Shown one piece after another: positions 41,713 to 51,290 of a DNA stretch of 64,000 bases. The notes beneath the pieces are model-generated. The model searched no databases and had not been told where the DNA came from. It saw only the letters and a program-made list of their open reading frames with translations. Where the stretch lies: NCBI GenBank assembly GCA_934234055.1, contig CAKQGY010000002.1:62001-126000 (forward strand), in the 5' to 3' direction. The translations under genes were made by a program, and so were the position numbers. This DNA is from an uncultured Alphaproteobacteria bacterium (lineage in GTDB: Bacteria > Pseudomonadota > Alphaproteobacteria > CAAHEQ01 > UBA3637). Within the stretch, counting starts at the first letter, position 1. Every line of letters begins with the position of its first letter.

Positions 41713-44700
41713 TTAAGCGGAGGTGGCAATGGCAGCCAGTTTCTTGATGATATTACGCACGCCGTCCAAGCGGTTGGCCGGTGTTGGCCACGGGCGCATC
41801 ACAACCAACTTTTGATCCGGGCGAATCCGAATCGTTCCCATTTGCTGATTGATGTAGGCGACCAGGCCGGCGGGATTGGGGAATGTGTTGTTTCGGAATG
41901 CAATACCAGCCCCCTTGGGACCGGCGTCCAGGCGTTCTATGTTCACGGACTTGGCCAATATTTTAAGCTCTATCGTCTGCAACAGATTTTCAACCTCAAC
42001 CGGGAAAGCACCAAAGCGATCCGTCAACTCGGCACGCAGGGAATCGACCTCGACCAGGTCGGTTATCTCGCTGAGGCGATGGTAAAGGCTCATACGCACA
42101 TCTAAATCGGCAATATAACTTTCGGGGATTAAAACCGGCAAACCGATGGAAATTTGCGGCGAAAAATCTTCGGCAACCGGTTGCGTATCGGCAGAACCCC
42201 GGCGGCGGAGAGTCTGAATAGCCTCGGCCAACATTTTTTGATACAAGGCAACTCCGACTTCGCGAATATGGCCGGATTGCTCTTGACCCAGCAAATTACC
42301 GGCACCGCGAATGTCCAAATCATGGCTGGCCAACATAAAGCCTGCCCCCAGGCTATCCAGGCTTTGCATAACCGTTAAACGCTTGGTCGCGGTATCGGAA
42401 AGACGTTGATTGGGCGGAGTCATCAAATACGCATAAGCACGCAATTTGCCCCGTCCCACACGGCCGCGCAACTGGTAAAGTGCCGCCAAGCCGAACATAT
42501 CCGCCCGATATACAATAATCGTATTGACAGACGGCATATCCAAGCCCGATTCTATAATACTGGTAGCCAACAGAACATCATACTTCTTATCCGCAAAAGC
42601 CGTCATAATGCTTTCCAGTTTGCCGGCGGGCATTTGTCCGTGTGCCTCTATTACTCGAATGTCGGGGACAATCTTTTTCAAAATAGCGGAAAGCTCGGCC
42701 ATATCGGAAATGCGCGGGCAAACCACAAATGTTTGGCCGCCGCGGAAATGCTCACGCAAGATGGCCTCTTTGACAATGACGGGATCAAAGGGAGAGACAA
42801 AAGTCTTGACCGCCAAACGATCCACCGGCGGCGTGGCAATGACCGACAACTCACGCACACCGGCCAAAGATAACTGCAAAGTCCGGGGAATCGGCGTCGC
42901 CGTCAGGGTGAGGACATGAACTCCCTGTTTTAATTCTTTAAGGCGCTCTTTGTGGGCGACGCCGAAGTGCTGTTCCTCGTCCACAATAACCAAGCCCAGG
43001 TTTTTGAACTGAGTCCCCCGGGCCAGCAAGGCATGCGTGCCGATAACAATATCAACCGTGCCTTGTTTCATCTCGGCGTGAATCTTTTGCGCGTCGGCAT
43101 GCGAAACCAGGCGCGACAGACCCGCAATCCGAATGGGGAAGCCCTGAAAACGCTCGGTGAAATTATGTGTGTGTTGGCGAGCCAGCAAGGTGGTCGGGAC
43201 AATCACAGCAACCTGAAACCCCGCCATGGTGGCTAAAAAAGCCGCACGCATGGCAACCTCGGTCTTGCCAAAGCCGACATCACCGCAAACCAGGCGATCC
43301 ATAGGCTTGCCGGCGGCCAGGTCGCTTTCAATTTCGGAGATCGTGCGCAGTTGGTCATCGGTCTCGGAATACGGAAAATGCGCACAAAACTCTTGATACA
43401 GGCCGTGGGGAGCCAAAATGCGCTCCATCTGATTTAAGGCTCGGTGAGAAGCCGTTTGCATCAATTGCTCGGCCATTTTGAAAAGGTCTTTTTTAACGCG
43501 CTCTTTACGCGTGGCGAATGCCGTGCCGCCCAGACGATCCAGCGCGGTATGCTCGGCATTGCCATAACGCGACAGCACATCGGCATTTTCAACCGGCACA
43601 AACAGCTTATCTCCGCCGTCATACTCCAAGCACAAGCAATCATGCGCCGCACCCGCAATTTGCAGAGGAACAAGGCCTTGAAACCGGCCGACACCGTGTG
43701 TCTGGTGAACCACCAAATCCCCGACATTCAGGGTTGTAATATCCGCTATAAAATCCGGATTGGAGCGCTTTTTCACCGGGCGAATAATGCGCGTGCCCAG
43801 TATGTCCGTTTCGGTAATCACAATCCACTTGTCCGTGGAAAAACCCTTTTCAAACGGCGCAACCAGAGCCGCCGGGGCGTGCGTCAGAGCGGACTTCCAA
43901 GTTTCGGCCGGGGTTAAATGAACACCCCGATCCCGAAGTAAGCCCGATAACCTTTGGCAGGAGCCGTCTGTGGCCGCGGTTAAAATAACAGCGCGGGACT
44001 CGGCACGAATAAAATCAGCAACCACATCAAAGACATCTTGGCGATCTTGAACCCGGGTATCCACAAAATCATGGCCGGCACGTCCCCCCATATCCCGGGC
44101 ATCGGCCTCTATAAATGGCGACAAGGCAAAGGTGGAATGTGTGGCATACAGTTCGTCCAGCACCGCGGGGGGCGCAAAGAAAAGATCAGGCGGAATGGGG
44201 TGATAAACCGTGCCGATTGTCGTGCCGTCGCTCAGAGCTTGGAGACGAGCCTGATAATACTCGTGAATCTGCTCGGTGCGGGAAGCAAACGCATCACGGG
44301 CCTGATAATCCAGCACCACGGGGGCAGTCGGCATATACGACCAAATCGGAACCATCTTCGGGTGAAAGAGGGGTAAAAAATGCTCTATTCCCTGAACATA
44401 ACGGCCGGCAGAGACAGCCTCGTAAAACGCATCATCGGCCGTCTTGTCAAATAACTCACGATAGCGTTGGCGGAACAGCGAAATGCTGTCGGGGGTAAGG
44501 ACAAACTCGCTCATCGGCTTTAAGGTGAACTCGGGAACAGATCGGGTGCTGCGCTGAGTCATCGGATCAAATAAGCGAATCGAATCCACCTCGTCGCCAA
44601 AAAAATCCACGCGAACAGGCTGAGCCTCGCCCGCGGGGAAGATGTCTATCAACCCGCCTCGTACGGCAAAATCACCGGCTTCCATCACTGTATCGCTCGT

Positions 44701-45126
44701 ATGATAGCCGTTGCGAATCAAAAATGATTTAAGGCTTTCAAAAGAGACTGTTTGGCCGGTCTTTAAGGTCAGAGCCGAATCGCGAAAAAAAGTGGGGGGC
44801 GGAACATATTGCAGGGCTGCGGATGCTGTTGTCAACAAAATAAACGGCGATTGCGGGTTTTGAGCCAAGCGCACCAGGGTATCAATGCGCGCACCGACAA
44901 TTTCAGGCGCCGGGGCCGTTCGGTCATAGGGCACTGTATCCCAGGTTTGAAACGCCAAAACGGGAATGTTCGGAGTCATCAGATTCAGGGCTTGGCGCAC
45001 GGCGGCTAATTTCGTCTCGCTCGGGACAATGTAAATCAAAGCCCCGTGGCGGGCAACCAAGCGTTCTAAAACAAGGGGCTCAAACCCCGTCGGCACACCA
45101 CACAGTTGTTTAATCGATTCCGGCAT
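41713..45126 (-). CDS. mfd: transcription-repair coupling factor Mfd
   Basis: 1137 aa, full length. The N-terminal UvrB-like part (to ~350), a RNA polymerase-interaction domain (about 455-530; VGDLVVHQTHGVGRF is the CarD-like signature), translocase motifs (GDVGFGKTEVAMRAAF, the DEEQ box VDEEQHFGV, TATPIPRTL, QLRGRVGRG) and a C-terminal TRCF domain are all present. It displaces stalled RNA polymerase and recruits UvrA. Last gene of the minus-strand Sel1-dus-trkA-mfd run, 11 bases after trkA. Confidence 0.97.
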   Translation of the reverse strand: MPESIKQLCGVPTGFEPLVLERLVARHGALIYIVPSETKLAAVRQALNLMTPNIPVLAFQTWDTVPYDRTAPAPEIVGARIDTLVRLAQNPQSPFILLTTASAALQYVPPPTFFRDSALTLKTGQTVSFESLKSFLIRNGYHTSDTVMEAGDFAVRGGLIDIFPAGEAQPVRVDFFGDEVDSIRLFDPMTQRSTRSVPEFTLKPMSEFVLTPDSISLFRQRYRELFDKTADDAFYEAVSAGRYVQGIEHFLPLFHPKMVPIWSYMPTAPVVLDYQARDAFASRTEQIHEYYQARLQALSDGTTIGTVYHPIPPDLFFAPPAVLDELYATHSTFALSPFIEADARDMGGRAGHDFVDTRVQDRQDVFDVVADFIRAESRAVILTAATDGSCQRLSGLLRDRGVHLTPAETWKSALTHAPAALVAPFEKGFSTDKWIVITETDILGTRIIRPVKKRSNPDFIADITTLNVGDLVVHQTHGVGRFQGLVPLQIAGAAHDCLCLEYDGGDKLFVPVENADVLSRYGNAEHTALDRLGGTAFATRKERVKKDLFKMAEQLMQTASHRALNQMERILAPHGLYQEFCAHFPYSETDDQLRTISEIESDLAAGKPMDRLVCGDVGFGKTEVAMRAAFLATMAGFQVAVIVPTTLLARQHTHNFTERFQGFPIRIAGLSRLVSHADAQKIHAEMKQGTVDIVIGTHALLARGTQFKNLGLVIVDEEQHFGVAHKERLKELKQGVHVLTLTATPIPRTLQLSLAGVRELSVIATPPVDRLAVKTFVSPFDPVIVKEAILREHFRGGQTFVVCPRISDMAELSAILKKIVPDIRVIEAHGQMPAGKLESIMTAFADKKYDVLLATSIIESGLDMPSVNTIIVYRADMFGLAALYQLRGRVGRGKLRAYAYLMTPPNQRLSDTATKRLTVMQSLDSLGAGFMLASHDLDIRGAGNLLGQEQSGHIREVGVALYQKMLAEAIQTLRRRGSADTQPVAEDFSPQISIGLPVLIPESYIADLDVRMSLYHRLSEITDLVEVDSLRAELTDRFGAFPVEVENLLQTIELKILAKSVNIERLDAGPKGAGIAFRNNTFPNPAGLVAYINQQMGTIRIRPDQKLVVMRPWPTPANRLDGVRNIIKKLAAIATSA

Positions 45127-45137
45127 TTAAGAGATCC

Positions 45138-46505
45138 CTAGAAAAAATTGATTCCGACGGAAAAAAGTTTTTCGGCGTCTTGAACATGGCCTTTTTCAAC
45201 GAACAGGAAAACACGGTCTTTTTCCTGAACAATCAAATCCTTTTGCGGGAGCATAAACAAATCACCACGCAAAATACCCGCAATCACAATGCCGTCGGGC
45301 ACAGAAATCTTGCCCAGGTTGTTTTTGGTAATCTTGGCCGTTTTAAGAGCTTCAAACTCCAACACCTCGCCAATGCCGGATTGAATGAAATAGTCGTCTT
45401 TGACACGGCCTTTACGCAGATACTGCAAAATGGACGAAACCATCACGGCATTCGGATCAATGGTGGTATCTATGCCCAGACCCGACAGCAAATTATCATA
45501 CAGCGGATTGTGAATTAAAGCACAGACACGCTCTATCCCTGCCCTTTTGGAAATCATCGCCAGCAGGATATTGTTTTCGTCCGAATTCGTCGTTGCTATG
45601 GCGATTTTGTAATTTTTTAAATTCAACTCGTCCATCAGGTTTTCATCCAGCGCGTCGCCCTCAATCACCAGCGTATTTTCCAACTTTTCACCCAGGAAAT
45701 GCGCGCGGGTTTCATCCTTTTCAACCAAAGTCATATCCTTGCTGAGGGAACTGTCCTCCAATTGTTTGGCCAGCTGAAAGCCGACTTTGCCACCACCGTA
45801 AATCATAATATAACGCGCCGGAATTTCGGCATACCCGAATATGTCCAGAACATGTGTTAAATGCGCTTTGTCCACGATAAAATAAACTTCGTCGCCGGCC
45901 TTGATCGTGACGGAATCCAACGGCATCAGTTGAAAACGGCGTTTGATCGCCACAATTTGAGCATTTTGGGATTGCAACATTTTTTTAACATCGGCGATCG
46001 TCTTACCGACCAAAGTGGCGGTCTTGCGGCATTTAAGGCCGATGAACTTGACCATCCCGTCGCCCATATCCGTCATATCCACCGAGCCCGATACGGACAG
46101 ATTGTTGATGATGTGCGTGGCGGTTTCAACCTCGGGCGACAAAACAACATCTATGTTTAATGACTGCAAAAACGATTTATACTTGGCCGACAAATACTCG
46201 GGCGACGAAATACGCGCGATCCGTTGGGGGATATGAAAGACGGATCCGGCCACGCTGCACGACACGATGTTCGTCTCATCACTGCCCGTGACGGCCAGAA
46301 AAATATCGGCATGTTGTGCACCGGCACGTTCTAAAACAGACGGATAAGAAACACAGCCTGTAATGGTTTGAATGTCCAACTGCTCGCTGAGGTTGCCGAG
46401 AGCGTCCTCGTTGCTGTCAATCAGAACAATCTCGTCATTCTCGGCACGCAAATAACGCGCCAACGCAACACCGATCTCACCGGCTCCGGCAATAATAACT
46501 TTCAT
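45138..46505 (-). CDS. trkA: Trk potassium uptake regulator TrkA
   Basis: 455 aa with two RCK (NAD-binding plus TrkA_C) halves. The first Rossmann motif is IAGAGEIGVALARYL (residues ~4-18), and the second is IYGGGKVGFQLAKQL (~233-247), each followed by a TrkA_C domain. It binds NAD or ATP and gates the TrkH potassium channel. No trkH lies in the window. It overlaps dus by 4 bases. Confidence 0.93.
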   Translation of the reverse strand: MKVIIAGAGEIGVALARYLRAENDEIVLIDSNEDALGNLSEQLDIQTITGCVSYPSVLERAGAQHADIFLAVTGSDETNIVSCSVAGSVFHIPQRIARISSPEYLSAKYKSFLQSLNIDVVLSPEVETATHIINNLSVSGSVDMTDMGDGMVKFIGLKCRKTATLVGKTIADVKKMLQSQNAQIVAIKRRFQLMPLDSVTIKAGDEVYFIVDKAHLTHVLDIFGYAEIPARYIMIYGGGKVGFQLAKQLEDSSLSKDMTLVEKDETRAHFLGEKLENTLVIEGDALDENLMDELNLKNYKIAIATTNSDENNILLAMISKRAGIERVCALIHNPLYDNLLSGLGIDTTIDPNAVMVSSILQYLRKGRVKDDYFIQSGIGEVLEFEALKTAKITKNNLGKISVPDGIVIAGILRGDLFMLPQKDLIVQEKDRVFLFVEKGHVQDAEKLFSVGINFF

Positions 46506-47413
46506 AATGTCTCCTTAAAAAATAAATGGATCATTTCTTTTATCTTTTCAATATCGGTTTGAGCATACACTTTTTGGCAAAATTGTGCAACATTTTTTTG
46601 ACCCCGGGCATACCAAGCCAGATGCTTACGCGCAACATAAACACCGTGCGGGCCATAATAATCCAGCAATAAATCCAGATGACGACAGGCCAGATCCGCC
46701 CGGGATACAACGGGTATTTTACCGGTTTCGATTTGGGATAAAAGCCACGGTTTGCCCAAGGCACCGCGTCCGATCATCACGCCGTCGGCACCGGTTTCTG
46801 AAAGGGCTTGATCCGCGGTTTGCTGGTCAACGATATCACCGTTGACGAAAACGGGAATTCCGATGTTTTCTTTGACTTGGCGCACAATATCCCAGCAGGA
46901 ACGGCCACTGTATCCTTGAGCCCGGGTGCGGGCGTGAATCGTGATTCGGTCGACTCCGGCGGCGACCAGGGCTTGGGCAAAGGGAACGGCAACAATGTGA
47001 TTCGAATCCCAGCCGATTCGCATTTTAACCGATACGGGGATTGAAACGGATTCCCGAACCGCGCGCACCAGATCGGCAGCCACCGCGGGCGTCTTTAACA
47101 AAGCCGCGCCGCTGCCGTTGCTGATTAACTTTTTCACCGGACAGCCCATATTGATGTCCACCCCCACCGCGCCATACGATTCGGCCAGGCGTGCGGCCGA
47201 GGCCATCGCGTCCGGATTGATTCCGACCAATTGAACGATGATGTTATGCTCGTCACGGATATCCATCATCTTGCGCGTCAGGGGATGATTGCGAGCCAGC
47301 GATTCAACGCCAATCATTTCGGTATAAAGGGTTTGATCACCGAATAAACGCACCATTTGGCGAAAAGGTTTGTCCGTGACACCCGCCATGGGAGCCAATA
47401 CAACCTGTCTCAT
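46502..47413 (-). CDS. tRNA-dihydrouridine synthase (Dus family)
   Basis: 303 aa. FMN-binding TIM barrel (VVLAPMAGVTDKPFR; GAVGVDINMGCPVKK with the catalytic Cys; VKMRIGWD; ITIHARTRAQGYSG; FVNGDI). It reduces uridines in the tRNA D loop. It resembles DusB/NifR3 more than DusA or DusC. The frame opens at 47503, but GGAGCG lies 7 bases before the Met at 47413, which overlaps the upstream stop as ATGA. Confidence 0.93.
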   Translation of the reverse strand: MRQVVLAPMAGVTDKPFRQMVRLFGDQTLYTEMIGVESLARNHPLTRKMMDIRDEHNIIVQLVGINPDAMASAARLAESYGAVGVDINMGCPVKKLISNGSGAALLKTPAVAADLVRAVRESVSIPVSVKMRIGWDSNHIVAVPFAQALVAAGVDRITIHARTRAQGYSGRSCWDIVRQVKENIGIPVFVNGDIVDQQTADQALSETGADGVMIGRGALGKPWLLSQIETGKIPVVSRADLACRHLDLLLDYYGPHGVYVARKHLAWYARGQKNVAQFCQKVYAQTDIEKIKEMIHLFFKETL

Positions 47414-47940
47414 AGGCGCTCCTTTAACTGTTTTAATTCGGGGGAAACGGTCGTTAAATCGGCCGTTGTCGGGAACATTTGGCGCAAAGCCTTTTCCAGC
47501 CAAAAAGCCTGTCGGGGCAGGTCGTTATGCTCGGCATAATATTGAGCCAGCCGAAGTTGCGCCTGAGCATCACCGGAATTGCCGCCCGTAATGAGCCAAT
47601 GCAGAGCACGGGCAGGATCGGTATCTTCCAACACATGATACAAACGCATACACGATTCGGCGTGGCCTTGGGCAGCGGCTTTCTCATAAAATTCTATCGC
47701 GCGCGACAAATTACGAGGAACCAGACGACCTTGGTCAAAAACTTGGGCGACAAAAAACTGGCTGTCGGGATCGCCCAGCGTCGCCATACGGCCGTGCCAC
47801 GCCAGATTCCAATCCGAATCCGCCTCTTCATCTGCACTGAGTGCCGGAATACTCCGAAACATCGGAGTCGAACCGGTTATGACCTGAGCCGATGCGGAAA
47901 AAGCCAAAAATAAAATCAAATAAAAAACTTTCATTTTCAT
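47410..47940 (-). CDS. exported Sel1-repeat protein
   Basis: 176 aa from the Met at 47940. A signal peptide (about 1-18, ending SASAQ) and Sel1-like repeats (about 50-150; AIEFYEKAAAQGHAESCM is typical) are seen. The longer frame (to 47991) runs into the divergent trmFO start. First gene of the dus-trkA-mfd run and overlaps dus by 4 bases. Probably periplasmic, role unknown. Confidence 0.72.
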   Translation of the reverse strand: MKMKVFYLILFLAFSASAQVITGSTPMFRSIPALSADEEADSDWNLAWHGRMATLGDPDSQFFVAQVFDQGRLVPRNLSRAIEFYEKAAAQGHAESCMRLYHVLEDTDPARALHWLITGGNSGDAQAQLRLAQYYAEHNDLPRQAFWLEKALRQMFPTTADLTTVSPELKQLKERL

Positions 47941-47984
47941 CAAAAATATGGTATAGCATTTTTTATCCGAAAAGGAAAGATAAA

Positions 47985-49319
47985 ATGACAAAACAGGTAA
48001 TAATTATCGGTGCGGGGTTGGCCGGAAGTGAAGCAGCCTATCAATTATTAAAACGCGGGATCGCCGTTAAAATGGTGGAAATGCGGCCGGATAAATCAAC
48101 GCCGGCGCATACGACCGCTTTGTTCGGGGAACTGGTGTGTTCTAATTCGCTGCGGTCTGATGATGCCGAGACAAATGCCGTGGGCTTGATGCACCGGGAA
48201 ATGCGGCGGTGCGACTCGCTGATTATGAAGTGCGCCGACAAACACGCTGTGCCGGCGGGAGGGGCGTTGGCCGTCAACCGGGTGGCCTTTGCCCAAGAAA
48301 TCACCGATACTTTGCGATCCTTTCCGAACTTTACATTGGAAGTGCGGGAAGCCGGTTTTCCGGCCGATACAGCCGATCCCGTCATTATCGCCACGGGGCC
48401 GTTGACCTCGGACACAATGGCCAAGCAACTGCAAGGCATAACACATACCGATTCGCTGCACTTCTTTGACGCGATTGCACCGATTGTCTATACCGACAGC
48501 GTGGATATGAGCAAGGCCTGGTATCAATCACGCTATGACAAGGGAGACGGGACGGACTATTTGAACTGCCCGCTGTCAAAGCAGGAATATAACGATTTCA
48601 TAGACGCTCTGTTGGTCGGGGAAAAAGTGCAATTTCATGAGTGGGAGCAAAAAACACCCTATTTTGAGGGGTGCCTGCCCGTGGAAGTTATGGCCGAACG
48701 CGGACGACAAACTTTACTGTTCGGACCGATGAAACCGGTGGGCCTGACGAATCCGCACGAAGACGGACGGCGTCCCTTTGCCGTGGTGCAACTGCGCAAA
48801 GAAAACAAGCAAGGGACTTTGATGAACCTGGTCGGATTTCAAACAAAACTGACCTATGGTGCACAAAAAGAAATTTTTCGTCTGATCCCGGCACTGAAAA
48901 ATGCTGAGTTCGCACGGCTGGGCGGGATTCACAGAAATACATTTGTATGCGGGCCGAAAGTGCTGAACGGTGATTTGACCTTAAAGGGGTGGCCGAACAT
49001 TCGACTGGCCGGGCAGTTGACAGGGTGCGAGGGCTATATTGAAAGCGCGTCAATCGGGTTGCTGGCGGGCCTGATGACGGCGATGCCGGGATTGCCTTTA
49101 CCGCCGGCAGAAACGGCGTTGGGGGCAATGCTGCGGCACATCACGGTGGAAGCGCAGGCGGAAACCTTTCAGCCGATGAATATCAATTTCGGCCTGTTCC
49201 CCGAAGTCAACGCCGTGGACGCGCGCGGAAAAAAGATCAAAGGCACCGATCGCAAACGTCTGTATACCGCGCGGGCCGAACCGGCTTTGGACGGGTGGTT
49301 GAAAGAAGCGGGACTCTAA
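47985..49319 (+). CDS. trmFO: folate/FAD-dependent tRNA m5U54 methyltransferase TrmFO
   Basis: 444 aa. FAD-binding motif IIIGAGLAGSEAAYQL at the start, then MRPDKSTPAHTT and CSNSLRSDDAETNAVG, which are TrmFO signatures, and GCEGYIESASIGLLAG near the C-terminus with the FAD contact. It forms ribothymidine-54 in tRNA using methylenetetrahydrofolate. Alphaproteobacteria mostly have TrmFO instead of TrmA. The frame opens at 47892, but AAAGGAAAG lies just before this ATG. Confidence 0.95.
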   Translation: MTKQVIIIGAGLAGSEAAYQLLKRGIAVKMVEMRPDKSTPAHTTALFGELVCSNSLRSDDAETNAVGLMHREMRRCDSLIMKCADKHAVPAGGALAVNRVAFAQEITDTLRSFPNFTLEVREAGFPADTADPVIIATGPLTSDTMAKQLQGITHTDSLHFFDAIAPIVYTDSVDMSKAWYQSRYDKGDGTDYLNCPLSKQEYNDFIDALLVGEKVQFHEWEQKTPYFEGCLPVEVMAERGRQTLLFGPMKPVGLTNPHEDGRRPFAVVQLRKENKQGTLMNLVGFQTKLTYGAQKEIFRLIPALKNAEFARLGGIHRNTFVCGPKVLNGDLTLKGWPNIRLAGQLTGCEGYIESASIGLLAGLMTAMPGLPLPPAETALGAMLRHITVEAQAETFQPMNINFGLFPEVNAVDARGKKIKGTDRKRLYTARAEPALDGWLKEAGL

Positions 49320-49343
49320 AACCGCTTTTTATAAAACAAATGC

Positions 49344-49373
49344 TTGACTTTTGCGGGCTTTTGGGAGTATAGT
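49344..49373 (+). promoter_or_regulatory. aspS promoter
   Basis: TTGACT (49344-49349), 18 bases, TATAGT (49368-49373). Confidence 0.65.
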
Positions 49374-49402
49374 AGCAGACAGTTTTATTTATAGGAGTTT
49401 TT

Positions 49403-51172
49403 ATGAATCAATATCGTTCACACACTTGCGGAGCTTTGCGGACGGAAAATGCCGGCCAAACTGTCACTTTATCGGGCTGGGTCCACCGGAAACGCGACCA
49501 TGGGAATTTGCTGTTCGTGGATTTGCGCGATAACTATGGAATCACGCAATGCGTCTTGGATATGACCAGTCCGACGGTCTTTAAAATCTTGGAAAAAATT
49601 CGCCCTGAATCCGTTATTACCGTGACCGGGCAAGTGCTGAAACGCGACGCCTCTACCATCAACCCGAAAATGCCGACCGGCGAAATTGAAATCGGGGTGG
49701 AAGATGTTAAAATCCAATCCGAAGCGTCGGTGCTGCCTCTGCAAATCGTCGGCGATGAAGATGACCTGTCGGAAGAACGGCGATTGACCTATCGGTTCTT
49801 GGATTTGCGCCGGGATAAGCCGCATGAAAATATCCTGTTGCGGAATAAAATGGCGCGATTCGTGCGCGAAAAAATGTGGTCCTTGGGCTTTCCGGAATTT
49901 CAAACACCGATTCTGACATCGTCCAGCCCGGAAGGAGCGCGGGATTATCTGGTCCCCAGTCGGGTGCATAAGGGCGAATTTTATGCGCTGCCGCAATCAC
50001 CGCAACAATTTAAGCAATTATTGATGGTGGCGGGGTTTGATCGCTATTTTCAACTGGCTCCTTGCTTCCGTGATGAAGATAGCCGCGCTGATCGCTCGCC
50101 GGGCGAATTCTATCAGATTGACTTTGAAATGTCGTTCGTAACGCAAGAGGAAATCTTTGCGGTCGGGGAAACCCTGATGACGGATTTGTTCCACGAATTC
50201 GCACCCAAGGCGACTGTCTCAGACGCGCCGTTTGTCCATATTCCGTTTAACGAATCAATGTTGACTTTCGGGACGGACAAGCCGGATTTGCGCAATCCGC
50301 TGCGCATCAAAGAGGTCTCCGATGTGTTTGCGGGCTCGGAATTCGGGTTGTTTGCAAATACTGTGGCCGACGGCGGATTCGTTCGCGCGATTCGCACGCC
50401 GCAAACGGCCTCTAAACCGCGCAGCTGGTTTGATAAAATGAACGGCTTTGCCGTGGAGCAAGGCATGGGCGGACTGGGTTATATTACTTTTGCTGCCGAA
50501 GGTCCCAAGGGACCGATCGCCAAGAAATTGGACGAAGAACGCCTGAAACGCTTGCAAGAAATGACCGGCGCCGAAACGGGCGATAGCGTCTTCTTTGTGT
50601 GCGGAAAGGGCGATCCGGTGGTCAAATTTGCCGGCACCGTGCGCACTTTGCTGGGACAGGAATTGGGCTTGATTGAAGAAAATGCGTTCCGATTCTGTTG
50701 GATTACGGACTTCCCGTTCTATGAAAAGAACGAGGAAACCGGCGCCCCCGAGTTCTCGCACAATCCGTTCTCTATGCCGCAGGGCGAAATGGACGCTTTG
50801 ATAAACCAAAATCCGTTTGAAATTAAAGCCTATCAGTTTGATATGGTATGCAACGGGTATGAAATCTTGTCCGGCGCAATCCGGAATCATCGGCCTGATG
50901 TGATGTTTAAGGCCTTTGAAATTGCGGGCTATGGGCCGGAAGTCGTTAAGGAAAAATTTGCGGGATTGCTGAACGCGTTCCAGTATGGAGCCCCTCCGCA
51001 CGGGGGTGCTGCGTTCGGGTTTGACCGGTTGGTGATGTTGCTGACAGATGAAAGTTATATCCGCGAAGTGATTGCTTTCCCGTTCAATCAACAGGCTCAG
51101 GATTTACTGATGCATGCGCCGTCGCCGGTGACCGAAAAACAATTGCGAGAAGTCCATATTAAATTGCGATAA
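49403..51172 (+). CDS. aspS: aspartyl-tRNA synthetase
   Basis: 589 aa. The anticodon-binding OB domain (about 1-105; [21 protein letters not shown]) and class II catalytic core with motif 2 ([24 protein letters not shown]), the bacterial insertion domain (about 290-420), and motif 3 ([13 protein letters not shown]). Tail length and the GHGQ-type region do not settle whether it is discriminating (Asp only) or non-discriminating. TAGGAG-type site before the ATG. The prepilin-like gene 3 starts 15 bases after its stop. Confidence 0.96.
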   Translation: MNQYRSHTCGALRTENAGQTVTLSGWVHRKRDHGNLLFVDLRDNYGITQCVLDMTSPTVFKILEKIRPESVITVTGQVLKRDASTINPKMPTGEIEIGVEDVKIQSEASVLPLQIVGDEDDLSEERRLTYRFLDLRRDKPHENILLRNKMARFVREKMWSLGFPEFQTPILTSSSPEGARDYLVPSRVHKGEFYALPQSPQQFKQLLMVAGFDRYFQLAPCFRDEDSRADRSPGEFYQIDFEMSFVTQEEIFAVGETLMTDLFHEFAPKATVSDAPFVHIPFNESMLTFGTDKPDLRNPLRIKEVSDVFAGSEFGLFANTVADGGFVRAIRTPQTASKPRSWFDKMNGFAVEQGMGGLGYITFAAEGPKGPIAKKLDEERLKRLQEMTGAETGDSVFFVCGKGDPVVKFAGTVRTLLGQELGLIEENAFRFCWITDFPFYEKNEETGAPEFSHNPFSMPQGEMDALINQNPFEIKAYQFDMVCNGYEILSGAIRNHRPDVMFKAFEIAGYGPEVVKEKFAGLLNAFQYGAPPHGGAAFGFDRLVMLLTDESYIREVIAFPFNQQAQDLLMHAPSPVTEKQLREVHIKLR

Positions 51173-51187
51173 ACAGGAGGTTCAATT

Positions 51188-51244
51188 ATGCGCATTTATA
51201 AGAAATTTACAAGCAATACCCCCCCCCCCCGTATGTGTGAATAA
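51188..51244 (+). CDS. truncated prepilin leader ORF, interrupted by poly-C
   Basis: It begins MRIYKKFTSNT, matching the leaders of copies 1 and 2 (MRIFSKFSGN, MCIFNKFSKY). AGGAGG lies 8 bases before the ATG. After 10 codons it enters a run of 12 C (51219-51230) and stops at TAA 51242-51244. With one C fewer, or two more, the frame would join the prepilin-like ORF without a stop. It therefore looks like the 5' end of gene 3 in an off state. Confidence 0.65.
   Translation: MRIYKKFTSNTPPPRMCE
51219..51230. repeat. 12-base C homopolymer (candidate phase-variation tract)
   Basis: Twelve consecutive C within a coding leader, right after the 11th codon. Such tracts slip during replication. The only other runs of 8 or more G or C noticed are at 11120-11127, 38692-38700 and 30003-30010. 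Confidence 0.85.
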
Positions 51245-51290
51245 TTCTTGTTTTTCAAGTGGTTATAATGCGTTATTAAAGTATTTTCGT